Assembly (NCBI GenBank): GCA_015680685.1
Contig: MNCI01011966.1
Coordinates: 62,001 to 126,000 of the forward strand
Length of the DNA: 64,000 bases
Source of the DNA: Gnetum montanum
Lineage: Eukaryota; Streptophyta; Gnetopsida; Gnetales; Gnetaceae
Direction of reading: 5' to 3'
The notes below the pieces were generated by a model that was not told the origin of the DNA, searched no databases, and saw nothing but the letters and a program-made list of their open reading frames with translations. Positions within the stretch are counted from its first letter, which is position 1. The number at the start of each line of letters is the position of its first letter. The position numbers and the translations under genes were made by a program. Of this stretch, positions 34,861-46,940 are shown one piece after another.

Positions 34861-37021
34861 ACCTTGGCGAAGGTCATGGGGGGTCCTTGTGCTTAATTTC
34901 GGCCTATTTTGACTCAGTTTTGGGGCCCCAAACATTAGTGACGCTAATCCTTACGTTGTGCAGCATAAACATAGTGCGAGCGCATTGTACTTAGCAAAAA
35001 ATTTGCACTTTTTTACCTTGAAATGGATGATTCTTGATACCAAGACTTGCCGTCGTGATCTGTGGGCCCCAGGGGGACCTTGCTTGCTCCATAGTGGGCT
35101 GCTTGAAGCCATTTCAGAGGCTCTCAAGTTCTCTAGAAGTGTTGCTAAAATTTTTGTGGTGTTTCAAATAGGTCCACTTTTCAAAAGCTAGTCTAATAGC
35201 TCTGATGATTTTAGTGGCAGTGTAGTGTATTTGGACCTATCCATTTTTTTTAAATTAGTTCTGGTTGTCATCGATGTAGTGAACCCATAGGTTGATGGTT
35301 GGTTATTATGATCATTAGTGGGGGGCTTAGGTAGTTTGGCCTTTGGCCCTTGGTTTGTGGTCTTTGTTTCTTTGGTCATAATTACTATGGTTGTATTGTT
35401 TTGTTTATTTTCCTTTTGGTCTCTCTATGTATGTTAATTTCTATATGCTATCTAGGTTGAATCATGACTAGCCTCTACAACATCCTCTATATTCTTAGTT
35501 TGGGAGAATGCTTAGCTAAGGGACTACAGGTTAAGGTAATAGAGCTTGGACTTGATAAAGTCATTCACTACTTCTTCAAATATGGCCAACAAATGGGCTT
35601 CAACTATAGGCTTTGGTATTTCATTTAGTAGTTGATTCCACCGCTGGATGAACTTATACATGGGTTCTAGGAAACATTGCGTAACCTTCATGAGTTGGTC
35701 AAGAATTGTGTCAAGGTTCAAGTTATACTTGAAGTAGTTGACAAACTAGGAAATCAAGTCCTCTAGAGAGGATATGGATACCCTAGGTAATGTGTGATAC
35801 CAATCAAGTTTTTTCCTGGTAAAGGACATAGGAAAAATCCTCATGATGATATGAGGCCATGGATGTAAGAGTAAGCGTTTGGATTGAAAGGTAATAAGAT
35901 GAGCATTGGGATTACCTTCTCTGTTATACTTGATAAATTGAAGAATAGGGATACTAGGATGAAGTGTCAAGGATGGGACTTCAAGACTGATGGGATCATC
36001 CTGATAGAAATCCATAATCATGATAGTTTGTAAATTAGAGGCTTTAAGCCTCTTCAACTCCTCCATTTGGGTCTTGGATCATCTAGAAGACTTGATCCAA
36101 GCCCTGTGATAGCCCTATTGGCTATGGGGTTTGCACACAGGGTTGTGGCATTTGTTGTGAGGCTTATGACCTCACTATGGGTTGCAAGATAGAAGGAAGT
36201 GATTGCATTATGGTCATAGCTTATGTTCAAAACAAGGAAAAGGATGTTTGTGCTAGTACCTGAGGCACAAATGGGATAAATGGGGTGTGTGATCCATGAG
36301 TTTCTTGGGGTATCATGATGGATCCTACATGGGTAGTTAATGGATTTGTGGTGGTAAAAACCACCATTGATGGCTGTATAGATCAAGGTTGTGTAGCGAA
36401 CGACACAGATGTATTATACATTCTTGGCTATGGTGTTGATTAAGTTTGATGTGTGGCTATGATTAGTGTGGAACTAGCTATGGTAGGGTAGAAAGGAGTG
36501 GAAGATGGTGGCACCATTCCCATGGAGAAAATGAAAGAGTTAAAGGAAGGTGTTGTGATCTTGAAATATGTTTGTTGGAACAATCCTCCTACGATATTTT
36601 TAGGCTTAGATTCTACCCTAAATTCACCTTCCTCCTCTTACTATTCTTTTGAGCTATGCTTGTTATCTTCCCCTTCCATCATGATCAATTGAGCCAAGAT
36701 ATTGGCATAAATATTAGTTAGAGGTATTTGGTCATACAAGGAATGGACATTCTCTTCCCCATCCTGATGTATGAGCACAAATTCACTCTCTGCCTCTACT
36801 TCCGCATGTGGAATCATGAGGCTAGCTTGCATCTTGGTGCAAATGTAGTAATAATGGCCTTCATTTATAAACATAAAGTTAGGACTTTCTTTTCTAACCC
36901 TCAAATATTACCTACACTTGATGATGGTAGGGTCTTTAGGATCATAGATCCTCATGGCTTATTGCGTAGCACCTTTGCTAGTGAGGGTGAAGCGTAATTT
37001 GATGGACTATTGGAAAGGCAT

Positions 37022-39556
37022 GCCTACTTTGTCAAAAATCACTTGAAATAGGCTATAAAAGGAAAAAATAGAAGTAAATATCAAAATGTATAATTTAATA
37101 ATGATCAAAGAAAATGAAAATAACTAAAAATGGAGCACTTTCTATAATTATTAAGTGGGGGTTGGGTGGGTTTACCCCTTTACCAAAAATAGAAAGGTGG
37201 GGAAGTTAGTGTTAAGCCTCACCCACGCTGGCCTCCCAATTGCCTCTACGCTTGGTATAGTAGGGAGGAAAGAAAAGGCGGGGGAGTGTGAGATGATAAG
37301 AATATAACACCTTCTAATCCAATGATGATTAATGGGGAAAGGCTTTACCAACCATGGCCCACTAATTGCCTCTACATTGGGTATGGCAAGGAAGAAAAAG
37401 AGGGAGGGGGGGGGGGGGGGGGGGGGGGGTGAGATGATGGAAATCTCACATCTTCTAATACAACATTGATGGGTGGAAAGGCTGAAAAAAAAGTGGAGAG
37501 TTAGTGTTCTTCACTAAAAATAGTTTTAGTAGGCTACCAATTTTCTTGACTTGGAAAGATGGTGGAAAGCTAACTTTTGGAAGTTTGATGATCTTTGGAA
37601 GGATTGCACCACATACTTTGGAAATTAAAAAATATTGGAAACAAAAAAAGTTAAAGGAGGAAAGATATCAATGTTATTTTTAGGCTAAAAAATTCATAGC
37701 AACTATTGTGAAAAGTCATCCACCCACCTCCAACTTCCCTGCTACAACTTTTATCATAGGGGCGAGGGGGAGGTGAATGGGTAGCATTGATTTTTTGAAG
37801 ACTTTATAAGATGTCAATGTTGGCTTTGAAATTCATAGCAACTACTATGAAAAAATTGAAAACCCAAACACCTACAACTTCCACACTGGGTTTAGATTCT
37901 AGGGTATATGGGTTACAATGTAGTTTGATGAAAAAAAAAATCAAAGGTTTTGAAGAAAAAAGTTGCAAATTCTAGGATGAGAGGCAACGTTGGCACTAAT
38001 GGGCATAAGATTGGATGTAGAAATTGGGTGGAGGCCCTCCTTCTAATGCCAAGAACACTATTACATCTAAAAAAATTGATCACTATAAAGATCAATGGAT
38101 TTGATATAGCAGTCCTCAACCCTGAATCCCTAGGGCCTTCAGTAAAAATGGGATTTGGCACACCTTGGCTAGTCTAGCAAATAAACTAGGGATTTACAAA
38201 ATGCAAAATAAGGTAATAAAAATAAAATTTTGAAACTAATAAAATATCTTAATAATTCACAAAAAACAAATGAATATATTTTGCACACAAAACCCACAAC
38301 TTAAAACTTTGTTGAGAAAAAATAAAAAATAAGTTAGAGAAATGTGTACAAATGGTGATTGAGTGGGCAATAGGGGTGGTTCACATGGTCAAGGGTTCAA
38401 GGTTCGTTGAAGTCAATGTAGTCAATTCCATGAGCTGAATGTCCTAATACTCTAGATGTTATTGAACCTCTAGTGATACTACTCCAAATTTGTAATGTTG
38501 GTTATCGTCGGGATTGAGAAGTGTAAAGAATCCAAGCTAACTGAGTACTCTAAGCTAGGACTTGGGAATCCTAAGAGCACAACATAGAGCTTGAAGATTC
38601 AAAAATTCCAAAGGGGTTACAAAGGCATAAGGTCATAAGGTTTCCACAGTAGGTTCAAGAAAATACAAGTGTGGAAACTTTCAAGAACTCTTGGGTGCTT
38701 GGAAATGCCCAAGTGTAGATCTATGAACAAATTTCTTAATAAAAATTACTAAATTCTGAAAACTTTGTTGAACCTGTAAATGGTTTTTGAGGCTAGGTTT
38801 TATAGGTCTTAGGCCATGAATGGTGCTACAAAATGGCTTTAGTTTGGCTGCACAATGGCTACTAATTGGCTGACAAATTGCTGCAAATGTTTTCCTTGTA
38901 TAGGTGAGATGGGTGTCCAAATGTTTGGGGTTACTATATATGGTAAGTGCTTTCCCCCATGGCCATTCCATTTACTATAAATAGTAACAAGGACACATCT
39001 TCTATTTTGAAGATAGATCTTCCATGCTAAGCCGTATGTCATCCTTGTTAGAGTGGTTGGTCAATTTTGGAGTTCATGGAGTGATGAAATTTGACCATTA
39101 TGGCTTCCACACTAGGGGCATGTAATTTTCACACTAAGAGGAAAGTTTCCAAGCTGAGGGAAACCCCCTCCAACTCCTCCATGCTAGGGGTAGATGAGAT
39201 TTACCCTCCTACAAGTTTTTCTATCATAGAAAAGTGTATGCCCTTCGTAAAACCCATCAAATTACCATTTTTGGCATTCCAAAAGACAATTTTGAACCAC
39301 ACCATGTTCCCTTTCCTTCCCCCCTGCCCCCCACCTCTACCCAAGCCCAAATATAGATACTATGTGACCTTTTTCACTTGGGGAATGAGGCTTTAACCAC
39401 TTATGAGGCATTTTTCAATCCCAAAAGTATGAAATATATGAGATTGCCTTTCATGGGTTATAATATTCACATTGACAATGAATTTTTACCTTAGGTTTCA
39501 TGGGGTAAAAGATACATGATGAAAATTAACTATAACATGCAAATTTTTTATGGTGT
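37022..39556 (-). repeat. 5' untranslated/LTR-like region of element B, truncated at 39556
   Basis: It aligns with 15415-17905 in copy A, including the TACCTCTACRCTTGGTATRG blocks, a poly-G tract at 37406-37429, and GTTACTATATATGGTAAGTG near 38932. The match with A stops at about 39556 (TTTTTTATGGTGTTT), where gag-like sequence of another element begins. I see no gene here. Minus-strand ORFs at 37913-38161 and 38681-38971 are chance reading frames in repeated LTR sequence. Confidence 0.6.
37406..37429. repeat. Poly-G run (24 bases)
   Basis: A G homopolymer sits in one of the repeated blocks of the element B LTR-like region. Copy A has a shorter G-rich tract at the equivalent place (16132-16158). 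Confidence 0.9.
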
Positions 39557-40690
39557 TTTAGAGATCATGGAAGACATGAAAATAGAAGGAGACATCTTGG
39601 TATAAAAGAAGATGATGATAAAGAAAGAGAAGAAATGATCATACATGAAAGAAAAGAGAATCATGAGCATAAGAGGGATCATCACTGCAATAGAGCCTAT
39701 GAATCTAAAGACTATGAAGAAGCCCTATTAGCCACTCACAACATGATCAACATCAGTGAAGCATTGAATATTACTACCATGCATTTAAGAAATAGTTACA
39801 TCAAATGACCTAATATGAACAATATCCCAAGGTTTAAAATTAGATATAATGCAAATCTACAACATCAACTCCAAGCCTTCCCTGACGCATGTGCCCTACA
39901 AAATATAGAGAATAATTATTAGAAACCAAAGTTATTTTCCAAAACATTTATCATGAAAGTAGAGAGATGATACAAATTCTTAAAATAAGAATCAATCTGA
40001 AGATAGAGTACCATGCTAAAACTTTTTAATGACAAATACCAAACTTACTCTAGAGCATCAACTTTGAGAAAAAAATCCAAGAATGGAAGTAACAAATACA
40101 TGAATACCTTGATGTAACAATGGATAGATATTACTCATTATTAAATAAATATCTAGGGCATGAATTTTTCAAAAGAAACAAATATAGCATATCATCGATG
40201 GGCTAAGGAGAAAAACAAGAAAAATCCTTGAAGTATATGCCCAAGGCAAATTATCAAAGATGACAGTTTATCAAATCCAAAGGTTAATAGACTAGGTGAA
40301 AAAATAAGAGGGGAAGATACAAAAAAAAATTAGTTGAGGAATATAATAGAGATCCAACTATCAAGAAAAGAGATGTGAGGATATGTAAAACACAAGAAAA
40401 AGAACCATTAGAAGATGCAATCTAGTGAAAGACTATCTATTCAAAAATCAGTAAATAATATCACAATAAAGGTAGAGAAAATATGAGATTTTGTGGATGA
40501 GAAATTTGCTACACCACTCAAGATAGTAAAGGAAAGAACTCAAAAATATTTCAATAAAAATAACAGAAAGAAGAAAATGAACAATGGATATTCAAACTAT
40601 AAAAGCAAAGGAAAATTTGCTACAGTAAAGAAAGTAACAAAGTCAAGCTCAAGAGATGATGCATGTTCCAAAGTGTACTAGTACATGCAT
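39557..40690 (+). pseudogene. Ty3/gypsy gag fragment, plus strand
   Basis: The plus strand encodes an Arg/Glu/His-rich N-terminal part (EREEMIIHERKENHEHKRDH at about 39620), PNMNNIPRFKIRYNANLQHQ, and the capsid motif STMLKLFNDKYQTYSRASTL at about 40010-40070, followed by DVTMDRYYSLLNKYLGHEFF. A Lys-rich tail is at 40493-40681. The same motifs in the same order occur in gag of the young element at 46064-53169 (STMLEIFNDKYQTYSRVSNL), so the two belong to one lineage in opposite orientations. Stops and frameshifts are frequent. The 5' end of this element is missing. Confidence 0.75.
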
Positions 40691-41439
40691 CCTAAGGAAT
40701 GCTATCCTATTATGGCCCACTTACAAGAGTGTAGGGCATATATAGTAAATATAGGTTTTATAAATAAAAAAAATTTCAAGATGGTTATATTATCCACAAA
40801 GTAATTTTAGATAGCCCTACCAACAATCATTCTCTCCAAGCAAGGCTTATCTTTAATTACAAGAATAATACTAATAGTAGTGGCAACAATACTCATAGGA
40901 TATGTCACTCCCAAGAAAATAGTATTTGTATAAACAATCAGATCCTCATGGATACTATGTATCGTATCTCATATCTCTTGGTAATACTCTTGTTCAAACT
41001 TATTTCTACTAGTATCTAGCAAAATACCATAGGTCCACAACCCTCCACATGAAGTCACAACCTTATGTATCTCAACTAGCATCAGGACCATTCTATCAAG
41101 CTCCTAATTCTTTACCACAAGTACCACCACTAGCCATGCAAGAATAATTTCCAACACAACCACAATAGAAAATTGTTACTAGGGTAGTTACTACACAAGA
41201 GGATACCTCTTGTACAAGTGAGAAAAAATCTAGGAAATGTCCTTTCTTTAGGATAAGTCTAAAAAATACTTGAAGGATGGGAACTTCATCTAACCTTGCT
41301 CCTTCCAATATCAAGAGGATACTATACTTCAAATATCAATATAAAATAACTTAACTACTATCATGCTTACACAAAAAATAACACATTGGATAAAAGTAGG
41401 AATTCTTTCTTAGAAAAAGAACAAATCTAGAAAGTTCTT

Positions 41440-41850
41440 TAGTCTATCCCAAAATGGTAGGGCACAAGGCATGCAAGGCTCTATTAGATTCTCTGTCAAG
41501 AGTAAATTTATCTCTTAATACATGTACAAGGCCTAGAATCTACCTCTCTTAAAGAAATGAAACATTCAACTATAGTTGGTTGATTAATCTATTGTTGTTC
41601 CACTGAGACAAGGTGAAGACATGGAAACTACCATAACTGTCTAGTCTAACCTTATTGATTTTTTGGTTATCCACATGGAGAAGAATAAATGTGAACTTTA
41701 TATCATCATGGGAAGAGCATGGCTTAGTATCATGAATGGTAAGTTGAAAATTAGAGACTTATCCTTGGAAATTTCTAAGAAAGATGAAGCTAGAATCATT
41801 CATAGGCCCAAAGTTCCATGTATCACATACAACATACAACAATAATGGGT
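41440..41850 (+). pseudogene. Retropepsin region of the plus-strand gypsy fragment
   Basis: The 60-codon open stretch at 41663-41845 (ELYIIMGRAWLSIMNGKLKI, then VPCITYNIQQ) matches the C-terminal half of the protease region at 49103-49723 (PIIMGRAWLSTIDTCLGIHD, VPCITYSDSS). The active-site half just upstream is too mutated to name residues. The segment 40690-41440 between gag and protease shows only decayed frames. Confidence 0.7.
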
Positions 41851-42289
41851 GTAATTGTATGCAGAAAGTCTAGACAATAAGATAAGATGCCATCACAACA
41901 TGCAAAAAATTTGTTAAAGTTATGCTTATACAACAATGTCTATATGAAATAGTCACCAAAGAATAAGGCATCCAATGCTTGATCAATGAAGACAAGTTAG
42001 ACTTCAACATATGTATGGAACTAGCTAACAAAATTACTATTGCATAGATTAAAGAAATAGATAAGCTAGAAAAGATACAAAGATAGCCACCCTACACAAA
42101 GTCACAACAAGAGAAAGTCATTGAATGGGAAAAATTAGAGATACCAAAAAAATATGAACCAAAACTACTAAAACTAAAGGCCCTACTGAATTCACTTGAA
42201 AGTGCTTTACTTAATAACAAAAAAATTTGTAATTATAAATTTCAATCTTAATAAAGACTAGAAAAAAAATTATTAGAAGTGGTATATAA

Positions 42290-42930
42290 ATGGCCAAATG
42301 CATTCGCATGGTCTTATCACGAGATCATTAGCATTGATTCATGCATTTCTCAACATTGAATCTATACCAATCTACTTGTTAAACCATATTGTCAACCTCA
42401 GTGAAGATTGAGTTTGAAGCTCAAAGAGGTTGCTAAATAAGAATTAGAAAAGTTGTTAAAGGCAGGGTTCATATATCCTCTAGCAAATAGTGAATAGGTT
42501 ATCCCATTGATCATTGTCTTAGAGAAGGTTGAGAAGAGGAGGATCTATATAGACTTTCAATTGTTGAACATGGTAACATTCAAAGACCATTTTCCTTTGT
42601 CATTTTTTGATCAACTTCTTGATATTATTATGGGGAATCAGTACTAAAATTTTCTAAATGACTATAATGGATACAATTAAATCCATATTACACTAAAAGA
42701 TCAAGAGAAAACAACATTTACCTATGTTTAGGAAACATTTGCATATAGGAAAATGTCATTTGGCCTATGTAGTACTCCTACCATGTTCTAAAGAGTTATT
42801 CTCAATATCTTGCAAAAACAAATTGGTAATGGAGTCAAGGTATTTATGGATGATTTTTCTCCTTACCAGATTACCTTCAAACAAGCTTTCAACCACTTTG
42901 AGCAGGTTTTGATGTGTAAAACAACTCTGG
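42290..42930 (+). pseudogene. Ty3/gypsy reverse transcriptase fragment, plus strand
   Basis: One frame with stops reads KLLKAGFIYPLANSE, then PLIIVLEKVEKRRIYIDFQLLN, VTFKDHFPLSFFDQLLD, FAYRKMSFGLCSTPTMF and NGVKVFMDDFS. These are the successive RT fingers and palm blocks of Ty3/gypsy; FMDDF stands at the YVDD active site with the Asp pair kept. The sequence breaks off about 25 codons later, at 42930, and RNase H and integrase are absent. It continues the gag and protease fragments upstream. Confidence 0.85.
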
Positions 42931-42959
42931 TAGATTAGCTTTAGGGCAAGGAAATGGTT

Positions 42960-44230
42960 CCATGAGGTATTTTATTTTTTTTTGGCTCTACCAAGTCATC
43001 CTTCAGGAAAATATCACTATTCATAGAGCCAAAATTTAGCCTCACTAAGAAGCCCTACTTTTATTTTTCCACATTGGCATTTGAAAAAGGATGTTACTCA
43101 TAGATCAAAAGTGTAGCTCTATTAAGCATGTGTAAAATAAAATTTATCACATAAGCACCTACCATGTTAGCTTCTTAATAAAGGGTAGGTTGGTAGAATC
43201 ATGTTTCTATTGTATGAACAAACTATTCCATGTTAGCAGCTACCCATCAACGTCTACCACGTTAGCTACTAAGGAGGCCTACTTCGTAGAATCAAAATGT
43301 AACTCTACAAAAGAGCTTTATGAGCAAAAAGCTTAAGCCCATAACTATATTCCTACTTCCACCATGTAAGCTACTTCCTTAAGGTGGATCTATCAAACTA
43401 AAATTTTTCTTTACAAAGAAAAACTAAAATATTCCTAAGAGCTACACCATTATTTTTTTATATTAACATATAGAGGAAACCTCGTAGAACCAAAAATTAG
43501 CATTACAAGACAATTCCACTTAATTATCTTCATAACATCAAAGGAAAGAAGAGAGAAAGAAAAATTGGCTTCCTATATGACACATGGATTTCATTTAAAG
43601 AAAGTTTGTAGAATGAAAATTGACTCTACAAGAAAGGATGAAAATGATTCTATGTAGCCAAAAAGAAAATCCATAGTTAAGCCTTTGTAAAGCCAAAATA
43701 TAATTTTGCAAGACAACCTATAAAATGACTCTACCACATTAGCTCTATTCATAGAAGTGAAGGACTAAATCTTGCAAGTTATACAATTATTATTCCCACC
43801 ACACTAACATAAAGAAAAGAGCAATGCTTATAGAATTAAAATTTAGCTCTGCAATACAACCAAAAAATAGCTCTATACATCAACTCTAAAGAAAATGGAA
43901 ATGATTCTTTCACATCAACAATCATGAGAATAAGTATGTAAAGATAAAATTGGCTCTACAGAAGGTGCTATGAATAAGCTTTTTAGTCTCATTGCCACAT
44001 TATCTTGTAGACTTGATTTAGTGAAGGCAAAATTTGATTCTACAAAAAAACCTTATAGAAGTTTTTCCATGTCAGTATGTTCCACATTAGCTAGTAGAAA
44101 TAACATATAATGTCAAAATTTAGCTCTACATACAAGCATGAAAATAGCTCTTCCATGTCAACTTCTCTAAGGAACAAGTATGTAGGATGCAAAAATGGCT
44201 TTACAACTAAACTCAAAAATGGTTCTACAA
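42960..44230. repeat. Array of ~80-130-bp units carrying the palindrome GTAGARYCAAAATTTRGCTCTAC
   Basis: A near-palindromic core (GTAGAG-like arm, AAAATT centre, CTCTAC arm) recurs about twelve times, near 43023, 43100, 43279, 43397, 43482, 43609, 43687, 43836, 43937, 44025, 44107 and 44185. Spacers share CCATGTTAGCT or CACATTAGCT and AAATGGCTCT words. There is no coding signal. It begins where the RT fragment stops and ends before an unrecognised ORF. It may be the LTR or 3' untranslated part of a further element. Confidence 0.75.
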
Positions 44231-44708
44231 GCCATGTTAGATCTTGGACCCACTAAGAATGATGAACTTGCACATTTTATTTTTAATCTAGCTCAGCAAG
44301 AAGGTGTAGCATAACATAGGATCAATTCAGGGAAGAAGCCCAAATTCATTTCACCACATTGGATCCTATCATAAAGTGGATTCATAAAGCTTAAAATCAA
44401 CATTATAAATAGGCTTGAGAAGGGTTTCATAAGCTAATGGTAGGCAAGATTTTTAAACTCCCATGCCTTAAATGAGATAGCTCACACAAAATAAAAGCTT
44501 GTAAAAAGTAAATCACATAGTTAGTTTCAATAGGACAAATTAAAGAATGTGGCTTCAAGTATTAAAGATTGGGATTTGGGCATATTTCAAACACACAACC
44601 TTTAACGTATAGAGTTGAAAAGTAAGTAGAGTTGAGATCTAGAATAGAGCAGAATATAGAGTTGCCATTAATGCTACAAAAAAACTTCAAGTTTCATAGA
44701 AGGTTAAG

Positions 44709-46058
44709 ATGTCGTACAGGAAGATACAGGAGGCTCCCATGAAATTTGAAGATGTTGATACTTTCATCTTTTTAGAATACCTACAATAATATAATCCAAA
44801 CATTTATCAAATTTTCCAATGAATTAATGTTGTGCATCTAGAGTTGAATGTAGAGGAAGCTAACTTATTCAATTTCTATGTTAATCATGATCTAATTAAG
44901 AAGTTAGGTTTGTAGTTAGTAGAATCAATGAAGAAATGGTGCAATATTTATGAAAAAATAGGACTACATAAGCTTAAATTTAGGCCCATAGGAAACCTTA
45001 TTCAAGATATCTTGAATTGTCTAAGAGTAAAGATATTTTATCAGAAGAATGAGCTACAATTTAGAGGAAACACTAAGCACTTCATTTATATTCTTGTTAA
45101 GAAGGCATATGATCTCTATAGATTGTTTGATCTAGATATTACAGTGATTGAGGCCAACCAATATAATGAAGAAGTTCTTGGTAGAAGATTTCAAAGCCAT
45201 TCAAAGTTAGGGAAAGCTATTAAGCTACCTCCAGCTAACTTGGTGAAGGCATGGGATTATAGAAATGTCATTCCAAAGGCTTCAAAGCTCAAGTTTTCTC
45301 AATTGAATTTTCATTTTTTCCTTAAATTTTTGTTCTAGCTATGAAATAAATATTGTTTTAGATTTACATTTCTAGGCCTGGGTAGCCTTAGAGAACAACA
45401 TATATTTCTTCCCTATCTAATTTAATAATGATGCCCTACAAAATATTTTTTTTGAGATTGAATGACAAGGGGCTCAGTTAAGCCTCTACTCATTCTTATT
45501 AGATTTCTTGTTAAGGGAGGTTCCTGAGCATGAAAGGAAAGCTCTAATTTTTATAGGATATTCTTCTTATAGAAGAGATCAACTAGCATATCCCTGCTAC
45601 AACTTATTTCTAGTCATCTACTAGAGGAGATGCCTACTACAGTTTCTTAAGAATTTTTTTTATCCTCACTTGATTAAGCTAATTTTAGAATATTTTTCAT
45701 CAAGGTTCATCGATAGGTGAGCAAAAAAATAATAAGAAACTACCATGGAGTTATCTTCCTACATGCTTGATACACCTAGATTCTAATAGCAAGCTTTGAA
45801 GCAAAGGCTATTACACTACCAAGGTTTGTAGGTCCCTATTTGGCTACACTAGACATAAATAGATAGATGTGGAAAAGCCCTCTCAGGCATGATTATAAAC
45901 ATAAGGAATTTTTTTCCCTTAATTTTTGTTTCTAAGAATTTATCAATGTAATTCATCTAAAAGAAATGGCAAAAAGGTACAAAGAACCATGCATTTTTTC
46001 TCTAACCTAAAAGAGGATTAATTCCATGGCAAAGACTAGTAAGGTGCATTAGCCTAAT
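44709..46058 (+). pseudogene. Unrecognised decayed ORF, 5' part (interrupted by an LTR element)
   Basis: The frame opens at the ATG at 44709 (MSYRKIQEAPMKFEDVDTFI), passes three stops, and is then open for 136 codons at 44928-45338 (ESMKKWCNIYEKIGLHKLKF, ELQFRGNTKHFIYILVKKAY, GRRFQSHSKLGKAIKLPPAN). A second protein-like stretch in another frame runs from 45352 to about 45620 (EVPEHERKALIFIGYSSYRR). Codon-like composition and stops at probable Gln codons argue for a real ancient protein. No family is recognised; it is not gag, protease, RT or integrase. The frame near 46026-46058 runs directly into 53175 once the inserted element and one target duplication are set aside. Confidence 0.45.
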
Positions 46059-46063
46059 AAAAC
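46059..46063. repeat. Target-site duplication AAAAC, left
   Basis: AAAAC immediately precedes the left LTR and is repeated exactly at 53170-53174 after the right LTR. Five bases is the usual duplication length for Ty3/gypsy integration. Confidence 0.95.
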
Positions 46064-46940
46064 TGATGAGTGGCGAGGTACCCCTACACTCAACCATACG
46101 AATACGAGCATTACATGTGCAATCTAGTCAAACTCCATAGACTATGTGCCTACATGCCTCATGGAACACTTAAGGTTAATCATTCGTTGTCTTCCCAAAC
46201 ATACCTGTATTTGTCACAGTTGTATGGTTAAGTAATTCTGAGGTATATGATTTTTATATCTTTTCAATTTTTATCTCCTATGCTAATAAGGTGAAGGGTG
46301 AAGAGACTAATTAACTAACTTTAACTAACTAACTAAGCCTTAATTAACCTAGCATCAGTATCCGTTCCCACTTACTGTTCACACCCTGAACCAATGCAAC
46401 CTTGGTTACCAAATGCTAGTCATTGCTGGGATCACCAAGCGTAACGCACGTGCTCGAAGTGGTCATACTGAATGCACTTAACTAGGAGAGAAGGGTTAAG
46501 AGAGAATTAATCAACTAATAAAGCATTTAAATGAAAGCAATAAATAATAGTAAATAAAGTCCTATTTAGCCTATTCCATGCACTACAAGGTTTATCCAAG
46601 AAGTTCGTCTTTATTTCCTTACACAAACTTGTGTTCAGGTACAATATTTGCTCAAATAAAGATCTGTTCACTTTAGAGCTCCTACTGCAGGCACATGGAA
46701 ATTATTCTATCTCTGGAGAGGTAAAACTGTCAGAGTTTTTCTATGGTCTAGGCCTAGAATAAGAAACAAGGGAGAGCTGCCTCTTATTTATAGATTTGAT
46801 GGAGCACTGTGATATCTCGTACGCGATATCACAGGGGAAGATGCGATATCACATACACGTTATCGTGGGGGATGCGATATCACATACACGTTATCGTGGG
46901 GGATGCGATATTGTGGCCCATGCAATATCGTGTCCCATCA
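46064..46940 (-). repeat. 3' LTR (left) of the young gypsy element
   Basis: 877 bp, closely matching 52330-53169. Near its right end it holds two copies of a ~32-bp unit around GATGCGATATCACATACACG and other GATATC words. The tandem units explain most of the length difference between the LTRs. A minus-strand TATAAATA is at 46796-46803. Just outside, at 46941-46955, the minus strand reads ATGGGGGTA, a likely polypurine tract. Confidence 0.93.

Larger units (their letters stand above)
33345..35183 (-). mobile_element. LTR-like insertion (probable solo LTR) inside gag of copy B
   Basis: The segment is absent from copy A at the matching place. It begins TGTCGG and ends TTTTCA, as an LTR would. 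It has no coding region, and it has many CG dinucleotides while its surroundings have almost none. A minus-strand TATAAATA lies at 33915-33922. The left end shares a block (CTTGG..GGT..., then CAACCAAGGACTT, near 33452-33490) with the LTR-like regions of A (16515-16548) and B (38159-38194), so it seems a younger relative of the same LTR family. No target-site duplication was found. A truncated element is an alternative to a solo LTR. Confidence 0.65.
33100..37021 (-). pseudogene. Ty3/gypsy gag, element B, interrupted
   Basis: The start is the ATG at 37021 (MPFQ-stop-SIKLRFTLTS), colinear with copy A. An N-terminal part at 36641-36904 is open (ASLMIPHAEVEAESEFVLIH). The capsid core at 35524-35840 includes ARKKLDWYHTLPRVSISSLE-type and HLLAIFEEVVNDFIKSKLYY segments, typical of retrotransposon gag. 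The C-terminal knuckle at about 33140-33210 is better kept than in A: FCYYHQLPAHDTNFCSMLR. The gene is split by the 1.84-kb insertion at 33345-35183, and stops and shifts are numerous. Gag continues toward the protease at 31591 through a decayed linker. Confidence 0.75.
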
